This document shows, in pieces, positions 55,627-64,000 of a stretch of 64,000 nt of DNA. The translations under genes and the position numbers were made by a program. Source of the DNA: Melieria omissa. Taxonomy: Eukaryota > Arthropoda > Insecta > Diptera > Ulidiidae. The notes beneath the pieces were generated by a model. The model saw only the letters and a list, made by a program, of their open reading frames with translations, was not told the origin of the DNA and made no database searches. Each line of letters opens with the position of its first letter. The stretch's first letter is position 1. The stretch spans positions 72,531,718-72,595,717 of the forward strand of contig OZ020267.1 in NCBI GenBank assembly GCA_963971225.1, in the 5' to 3' direction.

Positions 55627-55771
55627 CACTTTACACACCGTGGCACTACACTTTCGCACTTACTCAGCTCTCACTATTTCACGGTGACACGCACTACACT
55701 TTTCAGAAAAACACTCTTTGCTTGGAGCAGAAAAAAACGCGACCGTCTTCTTGTTCTCTTCTCACTCAGCC

Positions 55772-55784
55772 TCAGCAGATGGTG
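55772..55784. repeat. Target-site duplication of LINE C, right copy
   Basis: tcagcagatggtg, the same as 49876-49888. Confidence 0.8.
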
Positions 55785-57780
55785 TGGCTAAACCTTTGTG
55801 CATATACCTACATATATATCAAATAACTCTTACTCATTTTCTTCTTTTTCTTTTTGGACAACTCTGGCTGGAACCGGCTGTAGTGAAATCGAAAGTGGTT
55901 TAGATTTGCTGTACGAGATGACAACGAAGGGGGTTGAAGCTTTCTTCAGTATTTTTTTGGTTTATGAATATTGACAGATTGACCAAAACAGATATTGACT
56001 TCTAAATATGCAGTAGAATCAAGGACTGTAGCCCTTAGTCGAACTAACATTCGTCATTCATAATCAGAAACAACGATATTGGGTCCTTGCTCATCAAATG
56101 GCACTTTCGTCGAATCGGTACCCTGGGGGTCCAAATGCTTGGCTGGTGCGGAGAAGACTTGTATCTGCTCTTCTTGATTAAGATGTCGAACTGGTTTGAT
56201 TCAGATTCAAACCAGTTGGCAAGCTGCAGCGGAAAATAAGAAGAAATTCACCATGGCCCTTAAGCCTTCGAAACCAAACCTTACCTAACCTAATCTATTT
56301 TTTTTAACAGAATTTACTAAACTAATTTATTAAATTTGTATACAAATTGAAGTAAATTTTAGTTGTTTTAAGCTGATTCCGAATTAAGATTTAGTGGATT
56401 TTTAAAGGCCACTTTAAACTTAGTAGTTTTGCCATTGTTTGCAGAGAGATATTGAAAATATTGAGATTAAGATATTAAGATTTTGAAAAAATTGTTTTTT
56501 GTGAGTTAACTTTTCGAAACAAAATTTTCACTATTATATTCATTTAATTGGCACCTTTTCAACGGTTACCATGGCGGTTACCATGAGTAACATTAATATG
56601 CACCTAAATCATACAAAAATGACATACATTGTAGCTTTTTATATAACAACAACTTATTACATCTTTTTTAAAAAAGCATAAGTTCTAAAAAGCGGGTTAC
56701 GTGAAACCCAAAATATCGAATGAATTACTTTAAACAGCAGAAACAGTTCCAATGCAATCAAACGAACTGAATGCATTCAATTCCAACATTAAAATCAGTT
56801 AAAGCAAATTATTTTTATTTTTTCAAACTTTCTTGCAACTTTTTCTCGTCCATGTACAATTTCAAAAGCAACAACAAAAACTGAAAAAAACAGCAATAAA
56901 GAAATTCGCAACATTTTGACACGCTCGCACTTGAGAAGCGCTTGCAGGAGAATGCAACTTCACTCGATATCGAGCACGTCGCCGCAACTGTCACGTGCGG
57001 CAACTGTTTGAGAGTAACGAAACCAACAACAAATATGCCACATCAAATCGTATAAAGAAAACCAAAAATCAATAAAGAAGTCGCCACTAGCGACCCGGCA
57101 ACAACCAGCTGACGAGTAGGCAACACTAAACAGCGTTCGGTCGTTCGCTGCTCAACTTGGAAAATCTATTTTTATGTGCATGCAACTATGCAGATGGCAT
57201 CGAGAGACTGCAAACGTTGCCACAAGCGGCACGCAGCATTCAGTGCCACATTTCACTTTTAGAGTTGCGCGCTGAGTGCTCGAGCACGGCTGCCTTGTGT
57301 TGGTTGTACGTGATCGATAAGCAATGACGAAATCACGTTCATATACGTACATTCATCCATTCATTCAGATACGTCCAAGCGTGCATGTTTGACAACGCCG
57401 CCGCTCTGCGACGTGAGATTTTTGTGACTCATGACTTAAGATTTGCAACGGAAAAATTTTGTTGCGTGCATTACCACAACGACTCCATGACAATTGCAAA
57501 ATTATTGCATTGATTTTGTTTTCAGCCCAAATTTCCCGTGACAGTTGGTTGCGCGTGGGAAATTGCGACTTTTAAATTTTGTTGCATTCATAGCTCAACA
57601 AAGATGCTCTTTGACTACTTGAATATATCTGATATGAGAATTTCTTAGTGAATTCAATATTTTGCATTATCACCGCAGGCCATATGGGTTTCAATAAGTC
57701 TGATACAAAGGCAGCCACACTAACCTTAACTCACTATACTTTTCCAGTTTTAGCGAGTCTGCAGTCGCCCGATTTCGCCT
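55785..57780. other. Unique DNA, no gene recognised
   Basis: An AACCTTACCTAACCTAAT remnant at 56277-56300 resembles a LINE 3' tail. 57100-57420 is less AT-rich and could hold a host promoter or exon, but nothing specific supports it. Confidence 0.4.
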
Positions 57781-57819
57781 ATAAGCCGAGGGACAGCTTT
57801 GTTTTAGCAAGCGAGGGTG

Positions 57820-57959
57820 CAACACGGAGTATTCCAATAAGTAATAAGTGTAAAGACAGTAAAGTGTGAATTTGTAAATAAAGTGATTGTGTTTTATTTT
57901 GAAGCACAATCCAGAGAGATGAACAAGCCTACAGAACTAATTTGCATAAGAATATTGAA
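57820..57959 (+). mobile_element. LTR 3'-end relic
   Basis: agtgtaaagacagtaaagtg, then aaataaagtgattgtgtttt, then gcacaatccagagag and cctacagaactaatttgcata follow the order of the 3' third of the LTR at 51723-52181 (agtgtaaagatagtggagtg, aaataaagtgattg, caatccagagaaac, ccactagaactagtattcg). The left end is not defined and no duplication was found. It lies just upstream of the broken paralogue. Confidence 0.55.
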
Positions 57960-58456
57960 TGCGTAAAATTCGACACTTGCTGTATACAAAATACGCTTTT
58001 AAAATGTAAATCCTTAGCAATCGAGAAATATTGGTTGTAAGTTTTGAAATGAAAAAATTGGTTTTTTTTGAGCGTAACGTTTTATTGTCAGTTGTAATAA
58101 TTTGTACAAAATTTTCAAGTAATGGGTTTTTGTTGGTATAAATTGGTACTGGCGAATTGGCGAATGACGAATTGGCAAGTCTTCAATTTCAGCGAACATA
58201 GTTTGTGACATGGATTTGGTATGCGATTGCAAGGATTATTGCTTCACCGACTATTGCTTTGATGTTCATCGTGATGAAGGCGATCTTTGAAAGACCTAAT
58301 GCAAGAGGCAAATCTGACAAACAAATTCTTCAAACTGCAGTTTGGGATCGAATCAGCAAACGCCTATAAAAATAACAGTTGTAGGGATTACACCGTGCAA
58401 CCATCTAAAGGATTATATAGACTTGAAACTGGAGGTAATTATAGTAAACTGACATA
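57960..58456 (+). pseudogene. Broken paralogue of the secreted-protein gene
   Basis: 57960-58124 matches 22968-23126: both have GTAAAATTCGACACTTG, TGTATACAAAATAC, the GTAAGTTTTGAAATGAAAAA donor region, GAGCGTAACGTTTTATTGTC and the same acceptor and ATG (58122). The coding part has lost the signal-peptide match, but IVCDMDLVCDCKDYCFTDYC aligns with residues 35-53 of the gene at 23124 (IVCDFDMTGCMDYCFTDYC). A one-base frameshift at about 58289 separates KDLMQEANLTNKFFKLQFGI and ESANAYKNNSC from it. After that, similarity ends at a dispersed repeat (from 58405) shared with 9350-9475. It is therefore a truncated, frameshifted duplicate. Confidence 0.75.
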
Positions 58457-61134
58457 AGCATACTGGCAGTTTTTCATTTTCTGATTTGATTTTCTTCAAA
58501 AAGGATTTTTAAGTTGTAAGGACATAGATATTTTAAAGGAATTTTTTCAACGTGGTTGATAAACTAAACTTTTTTAACCTTTTTCAAGATACCACTAACT
58601 TCTATGGGGCAGACCGAAGTGAATTGCAAATTGGACTACAAAATTTTCAGAATGTATCAATCAGTCGTCTGCATCATTCCATTCAAAACGTGTTCTGACT
58701 CATTCACTCTTAAATTATGTTACCTATTCACTCACTCACATGCGTTTCTGTGATTGGGAATGAATGAGTAACAATTTGGTCTCGAGTGAGAGGTTGCACT
58801 GTATTCATAAACTGAATGAGTCATCTTATAGTGTACTCAAACAGAAACTGTATTCACTTTATGCTTTGAATACAGCGAAATCAAATGAATGATTCGAATC
58901 ATTCATATTGAGTAATGTGCTCAAAATGAAACTAAAAATGCTTTTCTATCAAGTCAATCAAATGAATAAATTGTCAACGAATACCAACAATGAAAACAAA
59001 AACGAAATATACCGTTACTATATAGAAATGATGCTAACTAATGTTGATAGCCGTACGAACAAGTGAGAAATGAATATTCACTAAAGAGAATGGTGTGTTA
59101 TGACTCTCCCTATTTTGTGACTCTTTCTTTTGTGCACAGCTTTTGCTTTGCCTACAGCAATTACCGTATTCATATTGTAATGACTCTCAGAAAGTGTGTA
59201 CTCAGAAGAAGTCTCAACACTGTGGGAGGGAAAGTGAATGGAGCCATGCAGATGCCTGGTATCAATATTTCAATATTGTGTCACTCATACGCCCCGTGGA
59301 CTCACACGTGACCAACCTTTTTCACCTTTTGTAAATATTAAGTGTTTCTATATTTTATTGAGAGGAAAAGGGCTTTGCAACAACAACGGTTACATAGGAA
59401 AAATATATGTGACTCAAGTGTTTATATGTAAAATTTGTATAAGTTTCAGTTTCAATAAAATCTATGAATTATTCATAAAACTATAAAAAAGTCCTAATGA
59501 AATGTTACTCTTTTGCGAACCAAAAATTGATTGAACTGTAATTCTCAACATAAATAATGTTCTAGATATTTTGTTGAAATTTTTTGCTTAAATATTTGAA
59601 AAACGACAAGATTTTGTAGGAAAAATTTGTATCTCAATAAATGCGAGAATTTATCGTAAGGGGTTAATATTTGCATTCGTGAAGTTATGGGTATCAAATG
59701 AATCATTTTAACTAAATTTTCTTAATTGTGTTTTCATGGTTAAATTATGTCAGTAAGGTGTTTTCAAATATACATATATCCTACGATATTCTATATATTT
59801 GATATCGGTCTGTAGTAAAATAACTCAAAATTGTATTGTTCTATCTTTATTTAAGAGCGGGTTTTTCAAACTCTTGCATAGAGCTGTCTACAAAACCCAC
59901 TCATACCATATAACCACGACGATATGGTCATCTCTCTCGGAAGTGACATGATTTGTCCATCAAAATCGTGCAAGATTACCCCGACAGACTGTTTCTTGTA
60001 GGGTTTTCGGAAGTCGCTTAAAGCCAACATAAGTCAGGTTATTACTCAAAATCATACAGATATATATATTCTGCAGAGTTATTGAACGACCAAACAATTA
60101 TATAGTTTAGTCTTATAGATCTTTCAGGCCAACATCCAAAGCCGATTTAAATAAACTGCCCCTTAGAAAAGCAACGAAAAAAATACTTCAATGTAATAAA
60201 TTGATTTCAGTGTCACCTGTCAGTTAGTCAGTTTGACAACTGACAGAGTTCTCACTGCATGTAAGTATTTTGTTACTCTAGTTTGTATTTGAATGTGTGT
60301 GTGTGCGTTGTATCTTAACTAAAATATCACTGTTGCCATGTGTCAGTGTAATCTCACACCTACAGCCGGCGCGTATAGTTCGCCCTAAGCTTTCAGCTAT
60401 TCATATCGCTCGCTCCGCCGCCGCCGCCGTGGACGACCCTTTTCGGCCGGCTGCTGCTGCTGTTGCTGACACTTTGACTTTTCGCTGTCTGCACACTTTC
60501 AATATTTTTTTTGCTCCGCCTCCTTGCAAGAACGCGGCGACTTTTGAATGCGTCTGCAACTTGGCCTCACTTGCCCTTTGATGGCTGCACTTAACGCTGA
60601 CGCCTGGTGCACATCGCACAGCTGACACTTTTCACAAAAGGCGACACAAAGTGACGCCTAGACGAAACGCAACGCAACGACACGAAACGAAACGAAGTAA
60701 AGCGACAACGCCTTGAAGCTGTGGACGAAGGCGCTGGCTTGGCTTGTTGACTCTTTCATGTTGTTGCAACTAAGAATCTATACATAAATACGTACATATG
60801 TACATATATGCATTTGTGAGTGTGTGTATGTGTGTGAGGGATGTTTTGTGTCAATATAAAGTGTAACACTACATCAGTACAACAATTTAATGGCTGAGTA
60901 AATGCTTGCAAAATACGCGAAGCTATTGCTTTGCGACTTGTTGCTGTTGCTGCTAACATCAGCATCGAGTATGTGGTTGCAGAGGATCTCAACAATGGTA
61001 CTTTATTGCCCTATGCAGCTTTTAAAATATGCACACACAATATTATTTCATGCTTTTTGCTGCAACATTGAAACTTTTGCAACTCGACGCAATGTAATTT
61101 CAGACGAATATTTCGAAAGTTCAGAAATCAAACG
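58457..61134. other. AT-rich DNA; one GC-richer segment
   Basis: No gene is supported. 60360-60620 is GC-richer with CCG and CTG triplet runs and overlapping open frames on both strands, possibly a host exon or 5' UTR, but without a recognisable product. CGAAA/CGCAA repeats follow at 60660-60705, and a TACATA/TGTG simple-repeat stretch at 60780-60838. Confidence 0.4.
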
Positions 61135-61290
61135 CCAAATGGAACGATTTGTGGTATTTAAGAATGTGGAAGCCATCTAAAACGCTTATACCGACATCCT
61201 GAAGCATCAGCAATAGAATCAGCAATGTTGTGTTTGCATTTAGGCCATGCAAATCGCTGCATTGAGTCCTCTTTTGCCAAAGCAAAAATT
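61135..61290 (+). pseudogene. mariner transposase C-terminal relic
   Basis: aatgtggaagccatcta, then taccgacatcctgaag and catgcaaatcgctgcatt match the C-terminal mariner fragment at 1469-1633 (gaacgtagaaaccatcc, taccgacatcctgaag, catgcaaatcgctgcatt). An in-frame TAA and an altered middle show strong decay. Confidence 0.6.
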
Positions 61291-61348
61291 GTAAAAAAAA
61301 TGTTTTTTTAAACGTTCTGTTTACTTTAAAATCCGCCTTCAACCTTGA

Positions 61349-61715
61349 AGAACTTTCAATAAGACGAAATTTTTTTTAAATTCGGAGTCTAAAGGGGCAA
61401 AACATGAGTTAAGATGTGGAGGCGTTTATGATTTAAATCAGAAATAATTTTCATGTTATTTCTCTCTTAAATAAATAAAAAAAAAATAATAATTTTCATG
61501 TTTCTATCAGTTTTTCAAAATTCAAATTCTCCACTCCAAAAAAAAAACTTTCCATAAGAACTTCCAATAAGACGAAATTTTTTTAAATGCGAAGCCTAAA
61601 GGGACAAAACATGAGTTAAGATGTGGAGGCGTTTATGAGTTAAATCAAAGATAACTTTACATGTTTTTACCAATTTTTCAAAATTCAAATTCTGACGTGG
61701 TCAACAATGGGTTAA
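61349..61715. repeat. Two-copy tandem repeat (~210-bp period)
   Basis: Unit 1 from 61349 and unit 2 from 61558 share CAATAAGACGAAATTTTTTT, GGGGCAAAACATGAGTTAAG (GGGAC in unit 2) and GATGTGGAGGCGTTTATGA, then TTTTTCAAAATTCAAATTCT. Unit 1 has an extra AAATAAATAAA block at 61468-61500. The right edge, CAATGGGTTAA, resembles the right edge near 62450. Confidence 0.8.
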
Positions 61716-61733
61716 GGTTCGTATACGGGAGGG

Positions 61734-61757
61734 TTGGTTGGTTGGTTGGTTGGTTCA
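61734..61757. repeat. (GGTT)n microsatellite
   Basis: Six GGTT units. Confidence 0.95.
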
Positions 61758-61984
61758 AGTGGCGATATTCCAATATCCAATTAACGCGTTAGCGCCGTTT
61801 TGATACCACTATTCCCGGTAGGTACCCTAAGGTATATTGTGTGGTGTCATCTGGACTTATATGTATCTATCCATACATATACTTATATTCAGTCCGAGAG
61901 GTTAATGAAAGAGAGTAGTGAGTTTACGCTGCACTTTGCTATCTCTTTGAAAGTCTGAAAAATCGGTTTTCCAAGCGTTTTCCA

Positions 61985-62317
61985 TCTCCTTCTTGCTGAA
62001 GCAGGGCAGGCGCAGAGGAAATGGTGAACGGTTTCCTTCTCATCCGGGTTTTCACAGCTGTGGCAGCTGGTGTTCTATGGGATCGCCATTTTTGCCGCGT
62101 GCTCTCCAATGGGCCCGTGGCCAGTGATGACTGCCGTCAGTCTTGCCACATCCCGTCGGCCTTTGTTCAAGAGCTCCGTGATCCTGTTCTTGTCGTATGT
62201 TGGCCACAGTGATCTGCTGATTTTATAGGATTCCGCCCTCTGCCATCTAGTAAGAGTTTGAGTGAGTATACGGAAAATTATTAAAAAAACATTGGACGAT
62301 ATTTCTACTGACTTCAA
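61985..62317 (-). pseudogene. LINE relic: RNase H C-terminus and knuckle
   Basis: On the minus strand, TRWQRAESYKISRSLWPTYD, NRITELLNKGRRDVARLTAV, ITGHGPIGEHAAKMAIP, then after a frameshift C-SCENPDEKETVHHFLCAC and PA. This is the C-terminal region of an RNase H-bearing LINE, the same type of fragment as at 46006-46409 but a different family. Neither RT nor endonuclease is nearby. Confidence 0.75.
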
Positions 62318-62668
62318 AAAGCATGAAAATCACTAAAATAACAAATAATTCTTCAATACGATACGTTAAAAGGTTGTATGGAGAAACATGATTTAAAGGT
62401 TTGTTTTGACTTCAAACATACCAAAAGCACTCCAAATTTGACCGGGTCAACATTGGGTTAATGCTAGTTTATGATAATAAAAACTTTCACACATACAATT
62501 ACATTGCAACATATGTCATTGCATATGCATTTCATATGACAAGTCTTTTGTGTGCGTATGTGTGTGTGTGTGTGTGTGTATGTTGGTTTATGTTAGACCA
62601 ATTGTGCCCATTTCCTGCTCCACTAACAGCAAATGCCTTCGTTTACATAGCCGTGTATATTTTTTGTA
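62318..62668. other. Dispersed-repeat fragment and GT microsatellite
   Basis: 62375-62455 (aaaggtttgttttgacttc, gaccgggtcaacattgggttaa) resembles 21740-22060. A GT run lies at 62551-62579. Confidence 0.5.
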
Positions 62669-64000
62669 TGTTTTTTTTTTTTTTTTTTTTTTCTCTGTCG
62701 GAGGTGGAAAATCTTCGGAAGATACTGAGCTCCAGCCCAGCATGCCGGATTTTTACCGGCTAAAAACCAACCCCCCATCGTCGACCTTTATCCCCGCGGG
62801 ACCGCCTCCCGGCATTACGTCGCGGGGCAGGTTTGGTCTCACATAGACCTCAGTCTGCTAGTCGCGCCTCCGCGCGTCGCTCCCATTCATATCGCCGTTG
62901 TAGCGTCATCACTTCCGATGCGAAATGGTCGACTGCTGTCCAATACGTCTCCGTTTCCAACATCTTGTGGATTAGAGTCTGTGGCGTTGGCATCGTCCCG
63001 AGCTGGTCCGCCAAGTGGCTTCGTTGTTGTTGGTATCGGTGGCAATCGAAAACAACATGTTCCGCATCTTCGGTTGCGTTACAGCAATAATCACAGTAAG
63101 GGTCTGCCTCGTACCCGAACCGGTGGAGATAGGCCTTAAAACATCCATGGCCTGTGAGTATCTGTGTTAGGTGAAAGTTGGTTTCACCGTGCTTTCTTTT
63201 CATCCAGATCTCGATGTCTGGAATGAGCGTGTGCGTCCAGCGTCCTTTCGTTGAAGAGTCCCATCGTTCTTGCCACTCTCTCGCTTTGTTTGTTTTGATG
63301 GTCTCCTGTCTCTCTTTGTTTTCTGCGGTCCGAAGTTCCGCTGCCTCGCGTGCCGCTATGTCGACGGGCATTCTGCCCGCAATTACGTTGGCAGCGTCAT
63401 CTGACAGCGTCCGGAAGGCACTGCAGACCCTTAGTGATGCCAACCGGTGTGCTCTAGCCACGTCTTTCAAAAATGAAGGTGTCTCGGTTGCTGGTGCCCA
63501 AATTGGCGCCGCGTACTGGATAATAGATGTGCTGACGGTTGCTAGCAATCTCCTCGTATTCTGCCTGGGGCCCCCTATATTCGGCATTAGTCGGGTGAGC
63601 GAGGCAACTGCTTTATTGGCTTTTTCGCCCGCATATTTTAGGTGCTCCTTGAAGTTTAGCCGGTTATCCAGCAGGATCCCTAAGTACTTGATGTACGGCT
63701 TAGACGTTATCGTGTGCTCGCCTACACGAATTTCTAGAGTTTCCACCTTCTTCCGACTGCTCATTAGCACCGCTTCCGTTTTGTGGTCTGCGAGTTCCAA
63801 GTTGTTGTCCCGCAGCCAACATTTTACATCTGCGATCGTTTCGCTGCATGTTTTGGCGACCTTATCCAGCCTCTTGGCTGTCACCACGATGGCTATATCG
63901 TCCGCGTAGCCGACGATATGTACTCCCTCTTGCTTCGGGATTCTCAGTACGCCGTCGTACATGACGTTCCATAATAGCGGCCCTAGCACCGATCCTTGTG
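62669..64000 (-). mobile_element. LINE D: R1-clade LINE, 3' part, runs off the window
   Basis: The poly(A) tail appears as a T-run at 62669-62690, followed on the minus strand by a ~160-bp 3' UTR and the ORF2 C-terminus. The 5' part lies beyond 64000, so length and target duplication cannot be judged. Confidence 0.88.
62850..64000 (-). CDS. LINE D ORF2, partial: RT palm to C-terminus
   Basis: Open from the window edge (QGSVLGPLLWNVMYDGVLRI) to a stop at 62850, 383 residues, with no stop or frameshift. It shows the catalytic IVGYADDIAIVVTAKRLD, LADHKTEAVLMSSRKKVETL, IKYLGILLDNRLNFKEHLKY, RLMPNIGGPRQNTRRLL, FHLTQILTGHGCFKAYLHRF and the zinc knuckle CDYCCNATEDAEHVVFDC, in the same order as LINEs A, B and C. 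It is the only LINE frame in the window without a visible lesion, so the element may be young, though only a third of ORF2 can be seen. Role: reverse transcription of element RNA at a nicked chromosomal target. Confidence 0.88.
   Translation of the reverse strand, partial: QGSVLGPLLWNVMYDGVLRIPKQEGVHIVGYADDIAIVVTAKRLDKVAKTCSETIADVKCWLRDNNLELADHKTEAVLMSSRKKVETLEIRVGEHTITSKPYIKYLGILLDNRLNFKEHLKYAGEKANKAVASLTRLMPNIGGPRQNTRRLLATVSTSIIQYAAPIWAPATETPSFLKDVARAHRLASLRVCSAFRTLSDDAANVIAGRMPVDIAAREAAELRTAENKERQETIKTNKAREWQERWDSSTKGRWTHTLIPDIEIWMKRKHGETNFHLTQILTGHGCFKAYLHRFGYEADPYCDYCCNATEDAEHVVFDCHRYQQQRSHLADQLGTMPTPQTLIHKMLETETYWTAVDHFASEVMTLQRRYEWERRAEARLAD

Larger units (their letters stand above)
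49889..55771 (-). mobile_element. LINE C: R1-clade retrotransposon, minus strand
   Basis: 5.9 kb between perfect 13-bp duplications, including two later insertions: a solo LTR (51723-52181) and a hAT MITE (55472-55626). Without them it would be about 5.25 kb, close to LINE B. Order on the minus strand is 5' region (55771-54576), ORF1, ORF2, 3' UTR (50146-49898) and T-run tail. The protein blocks are the same as B's but the sequence is clearly diverged, and it has several frameshifts. Confidence 0.85.

Noticed and set aside
60297..60628. Frames with alanine and cysteine runs on both strands
   Set aside because: Explained by CCG/CTG triplet runs; nothing identifies a gene.
63178..63909. 243-residue plus-strand frame across LINE D
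   Set aside because: Antisense of the RT frame, which holds the YADD box and zinc knuckle.

Overview
The window reads as an AT-rich, non-coding stretch of an insect nuclear genome, most likely a higher (schizophoran) fly. The reasons are the mixture of elements: R1-clade LINEs with CCHC gag proteins, mariner/ITm transposase relics, TTAA-flanked short elements, hAT MITEs with 8-bp duplications, DUF4780-type LINE ORF1, and LINE 3' ends with AACCTAACC repeats. A tephritid-like fly is my impression from memory of such repeats, not a demonstrated assignment. There is no prokaryotic or organellar signature, no rRNA or functional tRNA, and no CRISPR array.

Layout. 0.36-1.8 kb: a hAT-type element with a perfect 8-bp target duplication, containing a dead mariner gene which itself carries a TTAA-flanked piggyBac-like MITE. 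2.0-3.5 kb: a GATGT/TGTAA pentamer array. 3.5-11.7 kb: AT-rich DNA with weak old repeats. 11.7-12.4 kb: a broken Tc1/mariner (ITmD37E-like) transposase. 12.7-14.9 kb: a pair of ~0.3-kb inverted repeats. 16.5-17.5 kb: five ~190-bp satellite monomers. 18.9-22.6 kb: TTAA-flanked MITEs, a tRNA-related SINE relic and ~265-bp tandem units of a Helitron/Helentron-like repeat. 23.1-23.6 kb: the only convincing host gene, a small secreted cysteine-containing protein, with a broken paralogue at 58 kb. 25.0-25.4 kb: a solo LTR. 26.7-28.66 kb: an inverted copy of the Helentron-like repeat running into a giant (AAAC)n array.

28.66-38.88 kb is a composite LINE block sitting inside that microsatellite: R1-like LINE A (5' gag and 3' half of the RT) surrounds a DUF4780 LINE E, which is interrupted by Jockey/CR1-like LINE F. 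A 26-bp perfect hairpin marks the E/A junction. 39.15-44.12 kb holds LINE B, a nearly full-length R1-clade LINE with 13-bp target duplications, one nonsense codon and one frameshift. 45.2-48.9 kb holds a mariner relic, a LINE 3' end, a solo LTR, an internally deleted mariner-type element and a foldback MITE. 49.88-55.78 kb is LINE C on the minus strand, with 13-bp target duplications, an inserted solo LTR and a hAT MITE in its 5' region. The window ends in LINE D (minus strand), whose RT/C-terminal coding sequence is open to the edge.

Functionally, nearly everything recognisable is mobile DNA in several layers of nesting. LINE ORF1 proteins would coat RNA, and ORF2 endonuclease/RT would do target-primed reverse transcription. 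All but the partial LINE D reading frame carry visible lesions. I found no credible candidate for a new multi-gene system. The most novel items are the orphan secreted gene with its duplicate, the link between the Helentron-like repeat and the kilobase (AAAC)n array, and the hairpin-joined composite LINE.
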